Below are positions 1 to 8,581 of a stretch of DNA of 39,726 bases, in pieces. The translations under genes and the position numbers were made by a program. The notes below the pieces were generated by a model. It was not told the origin of the DNA. It worked only from the letters and a program-made list of their open reading frames with translations, and made no database searches. Source of the stretch: Dehalococcoidales bacterium (GTDB lineage: Bacteria; Chloroflexota; Dehalococcoidia; Dehalococcoidales; CSSed11-197); the NCBI GenBank assembly GCA_028716145.1, contig JAQUQL010000004.1, forward strand, positions 1 through 39,726, written 5' to 3'. How positions within the stretch are numbered: the first letter of the stretch is position 1; every line of letters begins with the position of its first letter.

Positions 1-127
1 GGCAGGTTACTTACGTGTTACTCACCCGTCTGCCACTATTCTTCCCTTGCGGGAAGAACCGTTCGACTTGCATGCATAATGCACACCGCCAGCGTTTATC
101 CTGAGCCAGGATCAAACTCTCCGAAAA
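1..127 (-). rRNA. rrs: 16S ribosomal RNA, 5' end only (cut by window edge)
   Basis: Read on the minus strand, this begins with the universal 16S start AGAGTTTGATCCTGGCTCAG (120 down to 101). It continues through the conserved CATGCAAGTCGAACGG and GACGGGTGAGTAAC blocks and runs off the left edge after about 120 bases. The mature 5' end is set at about 127 by analogy with other 16S genes, which have a few bases before AGAGTTTGAT. The short variable stretch between GTCGAACGG and GGCAGACGGG looks like Dehalococcoidia. Only the first helices are visible, so neither the rest of the gene nor linkage to 23S/5S can be judged. It is transcribed away from tldD. Confidence 0.97.
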
Positions 128-163
128 TATAAAGGGTTTTTTTAACTTTCTTCCGCTATCCAG

Positions 164-175
164 TTGTTAAAGTAC
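164..175 (-). promoter_or_regulatory. boxA-like antitermination signal in the rRNA leader
   Basis: The 16S leader RNA contains ACTTTAACAAC between the promoter and the mature 16S end. This closely resembles the boxA element (CTCTTTAACA) that recruits NusB/S10 to rRNA transcripts. The position in an rRNA leader agrees with that role. It is assigned by similarity only. Confidence 0.5.
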
Positions 176-194
176 TGCTCATTGGGCAAAAGAT

Positions 195-224
195 ATCCTA
201 TCACATCTCTTGGTGGGCTGTCAA
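195..224 (-). promoter_or_regulatory. Promoter of the 16S rRNA gene
   Basis: On the minus strand a perfect -35 TTGACA (224-219) is followed after 18 bases by TAGGAT (200-195), a 4/6 match to TATAAT. Transcription would start near 188, leaving a leader of about 60 bases before mature 16S. It is back to back with the tldD promoter. Confidence 0.7.
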
Positions 225-287
225 TTTCACAATTTCCGAGGTAGAAACTCCAAAAATCAGTGACGACGAGAAAGTATTCTAACAGAA

Positions 288-316
288 TTGACAACGCATT
301 GCAAGGCCGTTAAACT
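288..316 (+). promoter_or_regulatory. Promoter of the tldD-tldE cluster
   Basis: TTGACA (288-293), a 17-base spacer and TAAACT (311-316, 4/6 to TATAAT) stand about 45 bases before the tldD start. It is divergent from the rRNA promoter, with about 60 bases between the two -35 boxes. Confidence 0.65.
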
Positions 317-359
317 AACCATTATATCCTGCTTATTTTACGTATAAGGAAACGATCCC

Positions 360-1733
360 TTGCCACATATTGAAGAAACTGCCCACGAAATAAAAGCGCT
401 CATCGGCAACCAGAACGCAGACTATATTGAGGCCCGCCTGGAAAGCACAACATCCTGCCGCCTTAGTTATAGAGGACGCGAGCTTGAGACGGTTAGCCAA
501 TCCTCGTCTATCGGTGGCAATATCAGAGTGCTTTACCACGGAGGATGGGGGTTTGCTTCCTTTAACCGTTTTGACGAGATAAAAAATGCAATGGCTCGCG
601 CGATTGAGAGCGCCCGTCTTGCCGGTAGCGGGCAAAGCCGCCTGGCAAAGATAGAACCGGTAGTCATCAAGACTACCCCTCCCCTTCATGATCCCCGCAA
701 TGTTACCCTTACCAATAAGAAGGAGCTTCTTGACTTCTATAATGAAACAATGTGGCAGGAAGCACCCCTGAGCACTTCCTTTATCGGTTACGGAGACGGA
801 TATAAAACCAGCATTTTTCTTAACAGCGAAGGAAGTTATATAGAGCAATCAAGAGCAGATATTAACCTCAGGGTAAGCGCAGTTGCCGGCAAAGACGGGG
901 ACGTACAACAATCCGGAATCAGCCTTGGTTCAACCGGAGATTTCAATGAAGTGACCGGGCTTGAGGAACAGGTACGCGATATTTCCCGCAAAGCAGTAGC
1001 CCTGCTTGACGCTCCGCGAGCCAGGGGCGGTGAATATACCGTTATACTCGACCCCGTTCTGGCAGGAGTATTTACACATGAAGCCTTCGGCCATCTGTCA
1101 GAGGCAGATTTTGTTTACGAAAATGACCGCATGCGCGAGATTATGACCCTCGGTAAAGCATTCGGGTCAGACCAGCTCAATATCATAGATGATGGCACAA
1201 TGCCGGGGTTGAGAGGCTCTTACCGTTTTGACGAAGAAGGAGTGCCTTCACAAAAAACCTACCTTATAAGGGAAGGGAAACTGGTAGGAAGGCTGCACTC
1301 AAGGGAAACTGCCGCCATCATGGGAGAGGCTCCATCAGGCAACGCGCGGGCAATCAGCTACCGTCATCAGCCAATAGTGCGCATGAGTAATACATACATC
1401 GAACCAGGAGAGACTACATTTGAAGAGATGCTTGCCGATATCAAAGAGGGTATTTATGTAAAAAACTGGTACGGGGGAACAACCTCCATGGAAATGTTCA
1501 CCTTTTCCGGCGGTGAAGCTTACATGATAAGAAATGGTCAGGTTGAAGAACTCCTAAAACCGGTAGTCCTCAGCGGAAACGTGTTTACAACTCTTCATAA
1601 TATAGATGCTATCGGCAACGACCTTGATATGAACCAGGGCGGAGGATGCGGAAAGGGAGGCCAATCACCACTACCGGTATCCAACGGCAGTCCCCATATT
1701 CGCCTGCGCAAATGCCTCGTAGGAGGCCAGTAG
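360..1733 (+). CDS. tldD: TldD-family metallopeptidase subunit
   Basis: TldD (PmbA/TldD, peptidase family U62) is the metal-bearing half of the TldD-TldE heterodimer, a cytoplasmic peptidase that trims unfolded peptides and, in other bacteria, matures some modified peptides. The zinc motif HEAFGH lies at residues 240-245 (HExxxH), and the conserved C-terminal CGKGGQSPLPVSNG stretch is present. At 457 residues it has the usual length. The start is TTG: AAGGA (346-350) sits 9 bases upstream, an in-frame stop lies just before it, and no ATG is available. tldE begins on the very next base after the stop, so the two are almost certainly co-translated. No modified-peptide precursor is visible nearby, so a general proteolytic role is the simpler reading. 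Confidence 0.95.
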   Translation: MPHIEETAHEIKALIGNQNADYIEARLESTTSCRLSYRGRELETVSQSSSIGGNIRVLYHGGWGFASFNRFDEIKNAMARAIESARLAGSGQSRLAKIEPVVIKTTPPLHDPRNVTLTNKKELLDFYNETMWQEAPLSTSFIGYGDGYKTSIFLNSEGSYIEQSRADINLRVSAVAGKDGDVQQSGISLGSTGDFNEVTGLEEQVRDISRKAVALLDAPRARGGEYTVILDPVLAGVFTHEAFGHLSEADFVYENDRMREIMTLGKAFGSDQLNIIDDGTMPGLRGSYRFDEEGVPSQKTYLIREGKLVGRLHSRETAAIMGEAPSGNARAISYRHQPIVRMSNTYIEPGETTFEEMLADIKEGIYVKNWYGGTTSMEMFTFSGGEAYMIRNGQVEELLKPVVLSGNVFTTLHNIDAIGNDLDMNQGGGCGKGGQSPLPVSNGSPHIRLRKCLVGGQ

Positions 1734-3035
1734 ATGGAACAAATTCTCAATCTTGCCCTGAAAAAGTGCGAAGCCGCCGAGGTTTTTAGCTACACAGACG
1801 AAGAGATTCCGGTTGTATTTGAATCCAACCGCCTTAAAAATATAGAAAGCAGCCAGAGTACGGTTATCGCCCTCAGGGTTATAAAAAATGGCGGTATCGG
1901 GTACGGTGTTACAACCAGCGTAGAAGAAGCAGAAAAGCTGGTTTCCATGGCGGTTGACACTGCCAAATTTGGCATGAAAGCACGCTTCGAACTGCCATCT
2001 CCCCAACAATATCTGCCAGTTAAAACCTACGATTCTGCCGTAGAAAAGGTGACCATTGAAGAGATGGTCAAACTGGGGCAGGAAATGGTCGAGGCTGTCA
2101 CCAGGGCTTCCTCCGAACTTATATGCGATGCAGGGATAAGCCGGCACTGCGGCTCCATTAGCATAATCAACTCCAGCGGATTGAGCGCCAGCTGCCGTTC
2201 GAGCCTGTTTAGCCTGGGAATCGGAGGCACACTCGTGCGTGGCACCGACATGCTCTTCGTTGGAGATGGTTTGTCCTCCTGTCGTCCGATAACATCAGGC
2301 AAAGAGGTGATAGACAACGTTTTACGCCAGCTTGACTGGGCAAAACACCCGGCCTCTCTAACCTCCAGGACAATGCCGGTAATTTTTACCCCCCATGGAG
2401 TGGAAAACGCCCTGATTGCACCTCTGGCAAGTGCGTTTAATGGCAGAATGGTGCTTGAAGGAGCTTCTCCATTAAAAGGCAAACTCGGAGAAACGCTTTT
2501 CAGCTCCAGCCTCAGTATAATTGATGATGCAACCACAGATTACGAAGCTGCCAGTGCGCCTTTTGATGACGAGGGGATACCAACAAAAGCAATGCCGCTC
2601 ATCAACCGGGGCACAATAGAAAACTTCTACTACGACCTCCACACCGCAGCCCTTGCCGGGACCGCAAGCACCGGAAACGGTAATCGCGGCGGAGGAAGCC
2701 TGCCCTCACCGGGGATCAATGCACTTACCATTAAGAGCGGTGATACATCCTTCGAGGAAATGGTAGCAGATATTAAAGAAGGGCTGATAATTGAGCAGTT
2801 GATGGGTGGAGAACAAGGAAATATCCTGGGTGGAGATTTCTCCGGCAATGTTTTGCTCGGTTTTAAAATTGAAAACGGCAAGATTGCAGGGCGTGTCAAG
2901 AACACCATGATTCACGGGAACGTATATCAACTGCTCAAAGATGTTGCAGCCATCGGGAACGACTCCCGCTGGGTGGGGACATCTCTCAAAACACCGTCGA
3001 TCTACTGCCCCGAAATCTCTGTAGCAACTAAATAG
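1734..3035 (+). CDS. tldE: TldE/PmbA-family peptidase partner subunit
   Basis: This is the second subunit of the TldD-TldE peptidase. It shares the family fold with tldD, including a C-terminal glycine-rich region, but lacks the HExxxH zinc motif, as expected for TldE, which shapes the substrate channel and does not hold the metal. It has 433 residues, normal for the family. The ATG directly abuts the tldD stop, and GGAGG lies about ten bases upstream inside the end of tldD. Pairing of one active-motif gene with one motif-less gene is the standard arrangement. Confidence 0.93.
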   Translation: MEQILNLALKKCEAAEVFSYTDEEIPVVFESNRLKNIESSQSTVIALRVIKNGGIGYGVTTSVEEAEKLVSMAVDTAKFGMKARFELPSPQQYLPVKTYDSAVEKVTIEEMVKLGQEMVEAVTRASSELICDAGISRHCGSISIINSSGLSASCRSSLFSLGIGGTLVRGTDMLFVGDGLSSCRPITSGKEVIDNVLRQLDWAKHPASLTSRTMPVIFTPHGVENALIAPLASAFNGRMVLEGASPLKGKLGETLFSSSLSIIDDATTDYEAASAPFDDEGIPTKAMPLINRGTIENFYYDLHTAALAGTASTGNGNRGGGSLPSPGINALTIKSGDTSFEEMVADIKEGLIIEQLMGGEQGNILGGDFSGNVLLGFKIENGKIAGRVKNTMIHGNVYQLLKDVAAIGNDSRWVGTSLKTPSIYCPEISVATK

Positions 3036-3065
3036 CTTTCGTATATAAAGGAACTATATAAAGAA

Positions 3066-3878
3066 ATGGACACAAGAGAGCTTATCAAAATAATTGCCCG
3101 TCCCAAACTTAAAGAGCCCAACCTTATTGCAGCCTGGCCTGGAGTCTCTTCGGTTGCGTTGATTCTTGCAACCTATCTCCTGGATAAACTGCCTTTTAAG
3201 GACCTGGCTGAAATAAAACCAATGTATTTTTTCGAGCCCATCGGAGTACTGGCGCGCAATAATATCGTAGAAGCGCCAAGCTTTCCACAGAGCCGGTTTT
3301 ACTATCTAAAAAACCCATCCGGCCCGAGAGACGTGATTCTTTTCATCGGTGATGCACAGCCTTCATCAAAAGCATACGATATGGCCAATGCGATACTAGA
3401 CGTTGGAAACCGGTTCCACATGAACCGTGTTTATACCTGCGCTGCCGCCATGACTAAAATGCACCATACTGAACAGCCATCAGTGCGCGGGGTAGCCACC
3501 AACCAGGCAATGGCGGAAGAGCTTACCGGGCTGGGGTTAAACCGTGGCGGAAATTTGCAGATCAGCGGCCTTAACGGCCTCCTTCTCGGTGTAGCCAAGG
3601 AGCGTGACATAGATGGAATCTGCCTGATGGGAGACGTACCTTCATACTCACACCGCATCCAGAATCCAATGGCAGCGCTGGCAGTGCTGGATAAACTCAA
3701 ACCGATGCTGGGGATCGAGATAGACACATCAGATCTAGCTGAAGTAGCCCGGGAAACCCAGCAGAGAATCAAGGAGTTTGCCGCTGAGGCCATGGAGGAC
3801 TACATTGACTACTTCACCGAACCTATCTGGGAACAGGGCGAAGAATATTATGACGATGAGGAAGACGAGGAAGATTAA
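3066..3878 (+). CDS. PAC2-family protein (proteasome-assembly-chaperone fold)
   Basis: A 270-residue protein of the PAC2 family (COG1938/COG2047-like), known mainly from archaea, actinobacteria and some Chloroflexota. Supporting blocks are the N-terminal AAWPGVSSVAL, the central FIGDAQPSS and the later LNGLLLGVAKERDIDG with GDVPSY. The family shares a fold with eukaryotic proteasome assembly chaperones, but its bacterial role is not settled. The C-terminus is strongly acidic, with a run of Glu, Asp and Tyr. It lies 30 bases after tldE and its last 29 bases overlap the HEAT-repeat gene. Placement behind a peptidase pair suggests, without proving, a link to protein turnover. Confidence 0.8.
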   Translation: MDTRELIKIIARPKLKEPNLIAAWPGVSSVALILATYLLDKLPFKDLAEIKPMYFFEPIGVLARNNIVEAPSFPQSRFYYLKNPSGPRDVILFIGDAQPSSKAYDMANAILDVGNRFHMNRVYTCAAAMTKMHHTEQPSVRGVATNQAMAEELTGLGLNRGGNLQISGLNGLLLGVAKERDIDGICLMGDVPSYSHRIQNPMAALAVLDKLKPMLGIEIDTSDLAEVARETQQRIKEFAAEAMEDYIDYFTEPIWEQGEEYYDDEEDEED

Positions 3879-4839
3879 CCGCTCATACTTTAGCATTCCC
3901 ATTACCCTGGATGAAGTATTAAGCGCTCTGGCAAACACAGACGATCTTCCATCTTCAAGCCATCTTGCAGAGCTTTCCGATCTTCCTCCAGAATCTTTAC
4001 TTTTGTTTGCGGGCATATGGCGCACCTTACATGCTGGCCGACGGCGTGAAATCTTATCCAGGTTGCATACCCTCGCTGAAGAAAATGTCGAGCTTAACTT
4101 CGATGCAATTTTTAATCTGGGCATCGATGATGAAGATTTTCAGGTACGCCTTGCTTCGATCAATGGCCTGTGGGAAAACCGCCAGGCATGGCTGCAGCGC
4201 AAGCTTATCGACCTTGCCGGTCAAGACTCTTCCAGTGAAGTGAGAATTTCTGCAGTCCAGGCGCTGGAACGGTTCTGCCTGGACGCAGAGCTAAGCAGTG
4301 ACGAAGAAGCCAGAAAACACCTCTCAGACCTGCTTCTTTCCATATATGACAATCAAAATGAATCCATCCAACTACGACGCCGCTCACTGGAAGCGGCATC
4401 TCCCCTGGACGTTGCCAAAGTGCGCCATACCATTGAAAAAGCTTTCGTCTGCGGCAACCGTGAAATCAAAGTCAGTGCGATTTACGCAATGGGAGCAAGC
4501 TCAAACCCCTGCTGGCTGCCCAGGCTCATCTCAGAACTTCAAAGTGATGATGCTGAGATGCGCTACGAGGCCGTTCGTGCCTGTGGAGAGATTGGCCAGG
4601 AAGACGCGGTAAACTGGCTTATCCCCCTGCTTGAAGACGAAGACAGAGATGTTCAAATAGCCTCTATCCAGGCTCTGGGAAAAATCGGTGGCAGCCAGGC
4701 TAGAGAGGCACTGCTTGCCCAGATGGAATCAGCAAACGAGCTCCTCAGAGACTCCGCAGAGCAATCTCTTTATGAGCTCGATTTGTATGATGACCCTCTG
4801 TCACCGGAGAATATCAACATCGGGCAAGGAGAAGGATAA
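3850..4839 (+). CDS. HEAT-repeat protein
   Basis: About 329 residues of tandem helical pairs of the PBS-lyase HEAT type, a protein-binding scaffold. Repeats are clearest in the second half, for example MRYEAVRACGEIGQEDAVNW followed by VQIASIQALGKIGGSQAREA, each about 31 residues with the A..ALG.IG signature. I see no catalytic motif, signal peptide or membrane segment. The reading frame is open further upstream inside the PAC2 gene. The chosen ATG (3850) overlaps that gene by 29 bases; ATG 3856 is equally possible and neither has a strong Shine-Dalgarno, so translation may be coupled. The binding partner is unknown. Confidence 0.75.
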   Translation: MTMRKTRKINRSYFSIPITLDEVLSALANTDDLPSSSHLAELSDLPPESLLLFAGIWRTLHAGRRREILSRLHTLAEENVELNFDAIFNLGIDDEDFQVRLASINGLWENRQAWLQRKLIDLAGQDSSSEVRISAVQALERFCLDAELSSDEEARKHLSDLLLSIYDNQNESIQLRRRSLEAASPLDVAKVRHTIEKAFVCGNREIKVSAIYAMGASSNPCWLPRLISELQSDDAEMRYEAVRACGEIGQEDAVNWLIPLLEDEDRDVQIASIQALGKIGGSQAREALLAQMESANELLRDSAEQSLYELDLYDDPLSPENINIGQGEG

Positions 4840-4847
4840 CTAAAAAT

Positions 4848-5222
4848 ATGTCCCGCTTGTTTGATAACCTGGATGATAAGAAAACCGCCGATATCAAAAC
4901 CCTGATAGAGTTTATAAATATTTACTGTCGCGAAAAGCACGTAGATGCAGAAAAAAAGGCTATAAAGGTTATGGACGAAAGGCTTGAAAGCGCCATTGAC
5001 CATGCAGATGTAACCCTGTGCGGAGACTGCGAACGGCTGCTCAACCATGCGATCGCCAAACTCATGCAATGCCCGTTTGACCCCAAACCTTCCTGCCGCA
5101 AGTGTCCCGATCATTGTTACGCTCCGTACTACCGTGAGCAAATTAAAAAGGTTATGCGCTTCTCCGGAACCTATCTGGTTAGCCGGGGTAAAGTAAATCT
5201 TCTTTTCCACCTGTTAAAGTAA
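4848..5222 (+). CDS. YgbA-family (nitrous oxide-stimulated promoter family) cysteine protein
   Basis: A 124-residue protein resembling E. coli YgbA (Pfam family YgbA_NO). The diagnostic part is the cysteine cluster CGDC at about residues 57-60 and then CPF..KPSCRKCPDHCY at about 84-98, followed by the conserved REQIKKVMRFSG. Such spacing suggests a bound metal or iron-sulfur cluster, but none is proven. E. coli ygbA responds to nitrosative stress; whether that holds here is unknown. GGAGAAGGA (about 4827-4835) supports the ATG. It is the last gene of the tldD cluster, only 8 bases after the HEAT-repeat gene. Confidence 0.78.
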   Translation: MSRLFDNLDDKKTADIKTLIEFINIYCREKHVDAEKKAIKVMDERLESAIDHADVTLCGDCERLLNHAIAKLMQCPFDPKPSCRKCPDHCYAPYYREQIKKVMRFSGTYLVSRGKVNLLFHLLK

Positions 5223-5329
5223 ACTCCGTTCTTTATCAGTCAGAATATTTTTTCAAGATGGTTTTTCTATACCAAGGGCTGTTTTTTTGTGTTAAGATAT
5301 TCCCCAGCCAATAGTAACGGAGGATTGAA

Positions 5330-6286
5330 CTGGACCAGGAAGAACTGAACCGGCCAGTAGATGACACCTTTGCCATCCAGACCTTCGAACTCAGCCGTTC
5401 CTTCGGAGCGGTAAGAGCTGTAGACAACCTGAATCTGGATATTCGCAGGGGTGAGCTGTTTGCCCTGCTTGGACCGAATGGCAGTGGTAAAACTACTACT
5501 ATTAACATGCTATGCTGTCTGCTAAAACCAACCCGGGGCACTGCTAGCGTTATGGGTTTTGATATCAACCGGGAACCAAGATCAGTCAAAACCGTAATCG
5601 GTGTTTCTCCCCAGGAAACCACACTGTCTGAACACCTGTCCCCACTCGAAAACCTGGAACTTATTGCTGGTTTGAGAGGAATATCTCCCGATAGAGCAAG
5701 AAAATGGTCAAAAGCCATGGTTGAGATCATGGGCCTGGAAGAAAGATCCAAAGACCAGGTAAGAAAATTCTCCGGCGGCATGAAACGGCGCCTGAGCATA
5801 GCTATGGCCCTCATCGCTGATCCGGCAGTCGTATTTCTGGATGAACCCACTCTCGGCCTCGATCCCCAGGCCAGGAGAGCTTTATGGGAGTATATCGCCA
5901 GTCTCAAGGGGGAGAAAACCATCCTGCTGACCACACACTACATGGAAGAAGCTGACTTCCTGTCCGACAATATAGCTATTATTGATTCGGGCAAGATAGC
6001 CGCGCTTGGAACCAGCATGGATCTAAAAACCCTTTCGATGGAAAAACGCACTATTGTTATCAACGCCTGGAATATCACCATCAAGGCGATTGACCTGATA
6101 CGGGACAAATACAAAGAGGTTAAAATAAACGGTAACAGCCTTTCAATCTCGGGAAAATACCTGGATTTTAAGGAAACGACCGATTTTATTCACTCGACCG
6201 GTGCCATAATACGTTCTGCCTATTTCAAGGAACCAAGCCTGGAGGAGGCCTACCTCAAAATCACCGGGAAGGAGCTGGCGGGTTGA
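5330..6286 (+). CDS. ABC-2 type exporter, ATP-binding subunit (DrrA-like), CTG start
   Basis: ATPase of a drug- or lipid-type ABC exporter (DrrA/CcmA family), acting with the permease that follows. Visible motifs: Walker A GPNGSGKT at about residues 48-55, signature FSGGMKRR near 147, Walker B VVFLDEP near 167, and the H-loop in TTHYMEEAD, then a C-terminal regulatory part. The first in-frame ATG (5507) lies after Walker A and cannot be the start. The frame is open back to a TAA at 5315. The only candidate with a proper Shine-Dalgarno is CTG 5330, 6 bases after GGAGG (5319-5323), giving 318 residues. ATT 5324 would touch the Shine-Dalgarno. The substrate is unknown. Confidence 0.9.
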   Translation: MDQEELNRPVDDTFAIQTFELSRSFGAVRAVDNLNLDIRRGELFALLGPNGSGKTTTINMLCCLLKPTRGTASVMGFDINREPRSVKTVIGVSPQETTLSEHLSPLENLELIAGLRGISPDRARKWSKAMVEIMGLEERSKDQVRKFSGGMKRRLSIAMALIADPAVVFLDEPTLGLDPQARRALWEYIASLKGEKTILLTTHYMEEADFLSDNIAIIDSGKIAALGTSMDLKTLSMEKRTIVINAWNITIKAIDLIRDKYKEVKINGNSLSISGKYLDFKETTDFIHSTGAIIRSAYFKEPSLEEAYLKITGKELAG

Positions 6287-7380
6287 GGTTTACAAAGCTT
6301 GCCATAAGAAATGCCAGGGAAACGTACCGTGACCCGCTGGCTCTGGGGTTCCTGATAGCGTTCCCTCTCCTTTTTATGCTTCTGTTCGGCGCAGCACTCG
6401 GGGGCAATTCTGACTTTTCTTACACGATAGGCGTGGTTGATAAAGATAAAACCGGCGTTTCTGAACAGTTTGTTACACAGGCACTAGATAGCGTCCCGAT
6501 ACTCTCGATTGCCACGTTCGAAACAGACACACTCGCTGGTGACAGTCTTAAAAATGGCGATATCAAAGCTTTTATCGTGCTCCCCTCCGGCTTTGGTGAA
6601 GAAATAACCAAAAGCTGGCAACAAGAGAACCCGGATATAGTCCTTGACCTGGTTTATGACGAAAGCGATTTAACCGTATCCAGCCAGATAATATCCGCAA
6701 TAAACATATCTGTGAGGGAATTTGCCAATATTAAAATACCGATCACGATACGTACCAGCCATATCAATGTGGAAACCGAAGTAAGCCAGATGGACTTTAT
6801 CGCCCCCGGCATCATCATTTTTGGCCTTTTGATAATGGTGCCTACCTCGGCCCGGATAATGGTTCGGGATAAAGAAACCGGGTTTATGGCACGTCTCCTG
6901 GCCACGCCCACCTATCCATGGGAATTTATTGCGGGTTATTCAGCCAGCATGCTGGTTGTGGCGATTGTGCAGATCATAATTTTTATATTGCTGGCTGTGG
7001 CATTCGGAATGAATGTTGTTGGCAGCCTGTCTCTGGCGTTTCTGATATTTTTCCTGACGGCTGTATGCTCCATCAGTATAGGCATGATTGTAGCCGCTTT
7101 ATCAAAAAGCGAAAACCAGGCCGAGCCGCTTTGCTGGATTATTGCCATGCCGCTGGCAGTTCTTTCCGGGGTGTGGTTCTCACGGGAGATTATGCCAGAA
7201 TATATCCAGTTTATGGGAGACCTTTTCCCGTACTCTCATGCAGTTTCTGCCGCCCGCATGGTTATTATCCGTGGAGCAGAGTTTTCCGCTGTTTCCGAAA
7301 GCATTATCATAATTGCAATCTGGGCAATAATTGCTTTCATTACAGGTATCGTCCTTTTCAGGTATAAAATGAGAGCGTAA
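6283..7380 (+). CDS. ABC-2 type exporter, membrane subunit
   Basis: The permease of the two-gene exporter, 365 residues. One hydrophobic segment lies near the N-terminus (about residues 20-40), followed by a large soluble domain of about 130 residues, then five hydrophobic segments from about residue 170 to the end. This is the ABC2_membrane_3/YhgE-DrrB plan with an extracytoplasmic loop. It starts at TTG, overlapping the ATPase stop by four bases (TTGA), with GGAG upstream, so it is translationally coupled. mtnA follows by only three bases and may be read from the same transcript. Confidence 0.88.
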   Translation: MRFTKLAIRNARETYRDPLALGFLIAFPLLFMLLFGAALGGNSDFSYTIGVVDKDKTGVSEQFVTQALDSVPILSIATFETDTLAGDSLKNGDIKAFIVLPSGFGEEITKSWQQENPDIVLDLVYDESDLTVSSQIISAINISVREFANIKIPITIRTSHINVETEVSQMDFIAPGIIIFGLLIMVPTSARIMVRDKETGFMARLLATPTYPWEFIAGYSASMLVVAIVQIIIFILLAVAFGMNVVGSLSLAFLIFFLTAVCSISIGMIVAALSKSENQAEPLCWIIAMPLAVLSGVWFSREIMPEYIQFMGDLFPYSHAVSAARMVIIRGAEFSAVSESIIIIAIWAIIAFITGIVLFRYKMRA

Positions 7381-7383
7381 TCC

Positions 7384-8406
7384 ATGCAGCCTCTAATATT
7401 TGAAAACAATGTGTTAAACATTCTGGATCAGACGAAGCTTCCGGGGGAAGCAATTTATCTCAAAACAACAGATTATACCGATGTCTGCCAGGCAATCAGG
7501 GAACTTTCTGTACGCGGAGCTCCGGCAATCGGGGTGGCAGCCGGTTACGCAATAGCGCTGGGGGCTAGATCAATAAATGCGGCAGATATGCCCGCCTTCT
7601 TAACTGAGCTTGAGAGTGTAATAACCACCGTAACATCTACCCGCCCAACCGCACAAAATCTCTTTCAGGCAGCAGAAAGAATGAAAAAAGTTGCGCTTTT
7701 ATGCCAGACAAGCGGTGAGGCGAGGGAAAAACTCCTGCAGGAAGCACGCAATATTCACTTCGAGCAGATTAAGACAGACCTGGAAATCGGCCGCCTGGGC
7801 GCAGCGATTGTGAAAGATAAAACTTCCATTCTTACTCACTGCAATACCGGCTCTCTGGCCACCGCCGGATACGGCACTGCCCTGGGCGTCATCAAATATG
7901 CATATAGTCTCGGCAAAAAAATCAGCGTTATTGCCACAGAAACCCGCCCGCTGTTACAGGGCGCAAGGCTAACCGCTTTCGAGTTGAAAACGGAAGGAAT
8001 CCCCTTTGTGTTGATAACCGATTCCATGGCGGGTTACATTATGTCTCTCGGGAAGGTGGATATGGTTATTACCGGCGCGGACCGGATTGCCCTAAACGGA
8101 GACACTGCCAATAAAATCGGGACCTACACTCTGGCAATACTGGCCAGGGAACATGGCGTTCCCTTCTATATTGCTGCACCTACTACAACCTTTGATATCA
8201 AAACTCAATCCGGGCAGGACATCGTTATTGAAGAGCGGGAACCGGAAGAAGTTACACATTTCAACTGCCATCCATCGGCTCCGCAGGGAACAAAAGCTCT
8301 AAACCCGGCATTTGACGTTACGCCTTCAAACCTTGTTTCCGGCTACATAACTGAGAAAGGGGTCTTTAAGGCTAAGGAAATTGCCAGTATATTTTCTGAT
8401 CTCTGA
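7384..8406 (+). CDS. mtnA: Methylthioribose-1-phosphate isomerase
   Basis: Converts 5-methylthioribose-1-phosphate to the ribulose-1-phosphate form, the step after MtnP in methylthioadenosine salvage. It belongs to the eIF2B-alpha-related isomerase family. Conserved segments seen are RGAPAIGVAAGY, THCNTGSLATAGYGTALG with the catalytic Cys, ETRPLLQGARLTA, and TGADRIALNGDTANKIGTY with the catalytic Asp. Length 340 is normal. The ATG lies 3 bases past the permease stop. Closely related ribose-1,5-bisphosphate isomerases exist, but mtnP nearby favours MtnA. Later salvage enzymes (mtnB, C, D, E) are not in this window. Confidence 0.93.
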   Translation: MQPLIFENNVLNILDQTKLPGEAIYLKTTDYTDVCQAIRELSVRGAPAIGVAAGYAIALGARSINAADMPAFLTELESVITTVTSTRPTAQNLFQAAERMKKVALLCQTSGEAREKLLQEARNIHFEQIKTDLEIGRLGAAIVKDKTSILTHCNTGSLATAGYGTALGVIKYAYSLGKKISVIATETRPLLQGARLTAFELKTEGIPFVLITDSMAGYIMSLGKVDMVITGADRIALNGDTANKIGTYTLAILAREHGVPFYIAAPTTTFDIKTQSGQDIVIEEREPEEVTHFNCHPSAPQGTKALNPAFDVTPSNLVSGYITEKGVFKAKEIASIFSDL

Positions 8407-8409
8407 TTG

Positions 8410-8440
8410 CTCGTTTCAGCGTTTTACAAACTGGAACGAG
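8410..8440 (+). other. Hairpin just after mtnA
   Basis: CTCGTTTCAG (8410-8419) can pair with CTGGAACGAG (8431-8440) over 10 base pairs including one G-U, with an 11-base loop. ATTGC/GCAAT flank it and could extend the stem. There is no U-run after it, so it is not a normal intrinsic terminator. It may protect the mtnA transcript end. The rest of the 197-base gap before mtnP shows only the mtnP promoter. Confidence 0.45.
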
Positions 8441-8552
8441 TCTCGCAATTAGCAAACACCGGTCTTCCACGCCCATCACCACAGGCAAAGCCCGTACAAA
8501 AATGATAATGATCAGCAAAATGTTTTTACCAGACTCTTTAAAGGTGTTTAAA

Positions 8553-8581
8553 TTGAATCATCAGCTATGGTCTTATATAAT
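8553..8581 (+). promoter_or_regulatory. Promoter of the mtnP-metK operon
   Basis: TTGAAT (8553-8558), 17 bases, then a perfect TATAAT (8576-8581). Start of transcription is expected near 8588, giving a leader of only about 16 bases with GGAGG at 8593-8597 ahead of the ATG. No riboswitch fits in so short a leader. Confidence 0.8.

Noticed and set aside
5325-5345. Frameshifted start of the ABC ATPase at TTG 5325
   Set aside because: The TTG is in another frame and would need a frameshift; CTG 5330 gives an unbroken protein with ideal Shine-Dalgarno spacing.
5236-5934. Long minus-strand reading frame opposite the ABC ATPase
   Set aside because: It is antisense to a clear Walker-motif gene, rich in Ser and Arg as expected of a shadow frame, and matches no family.
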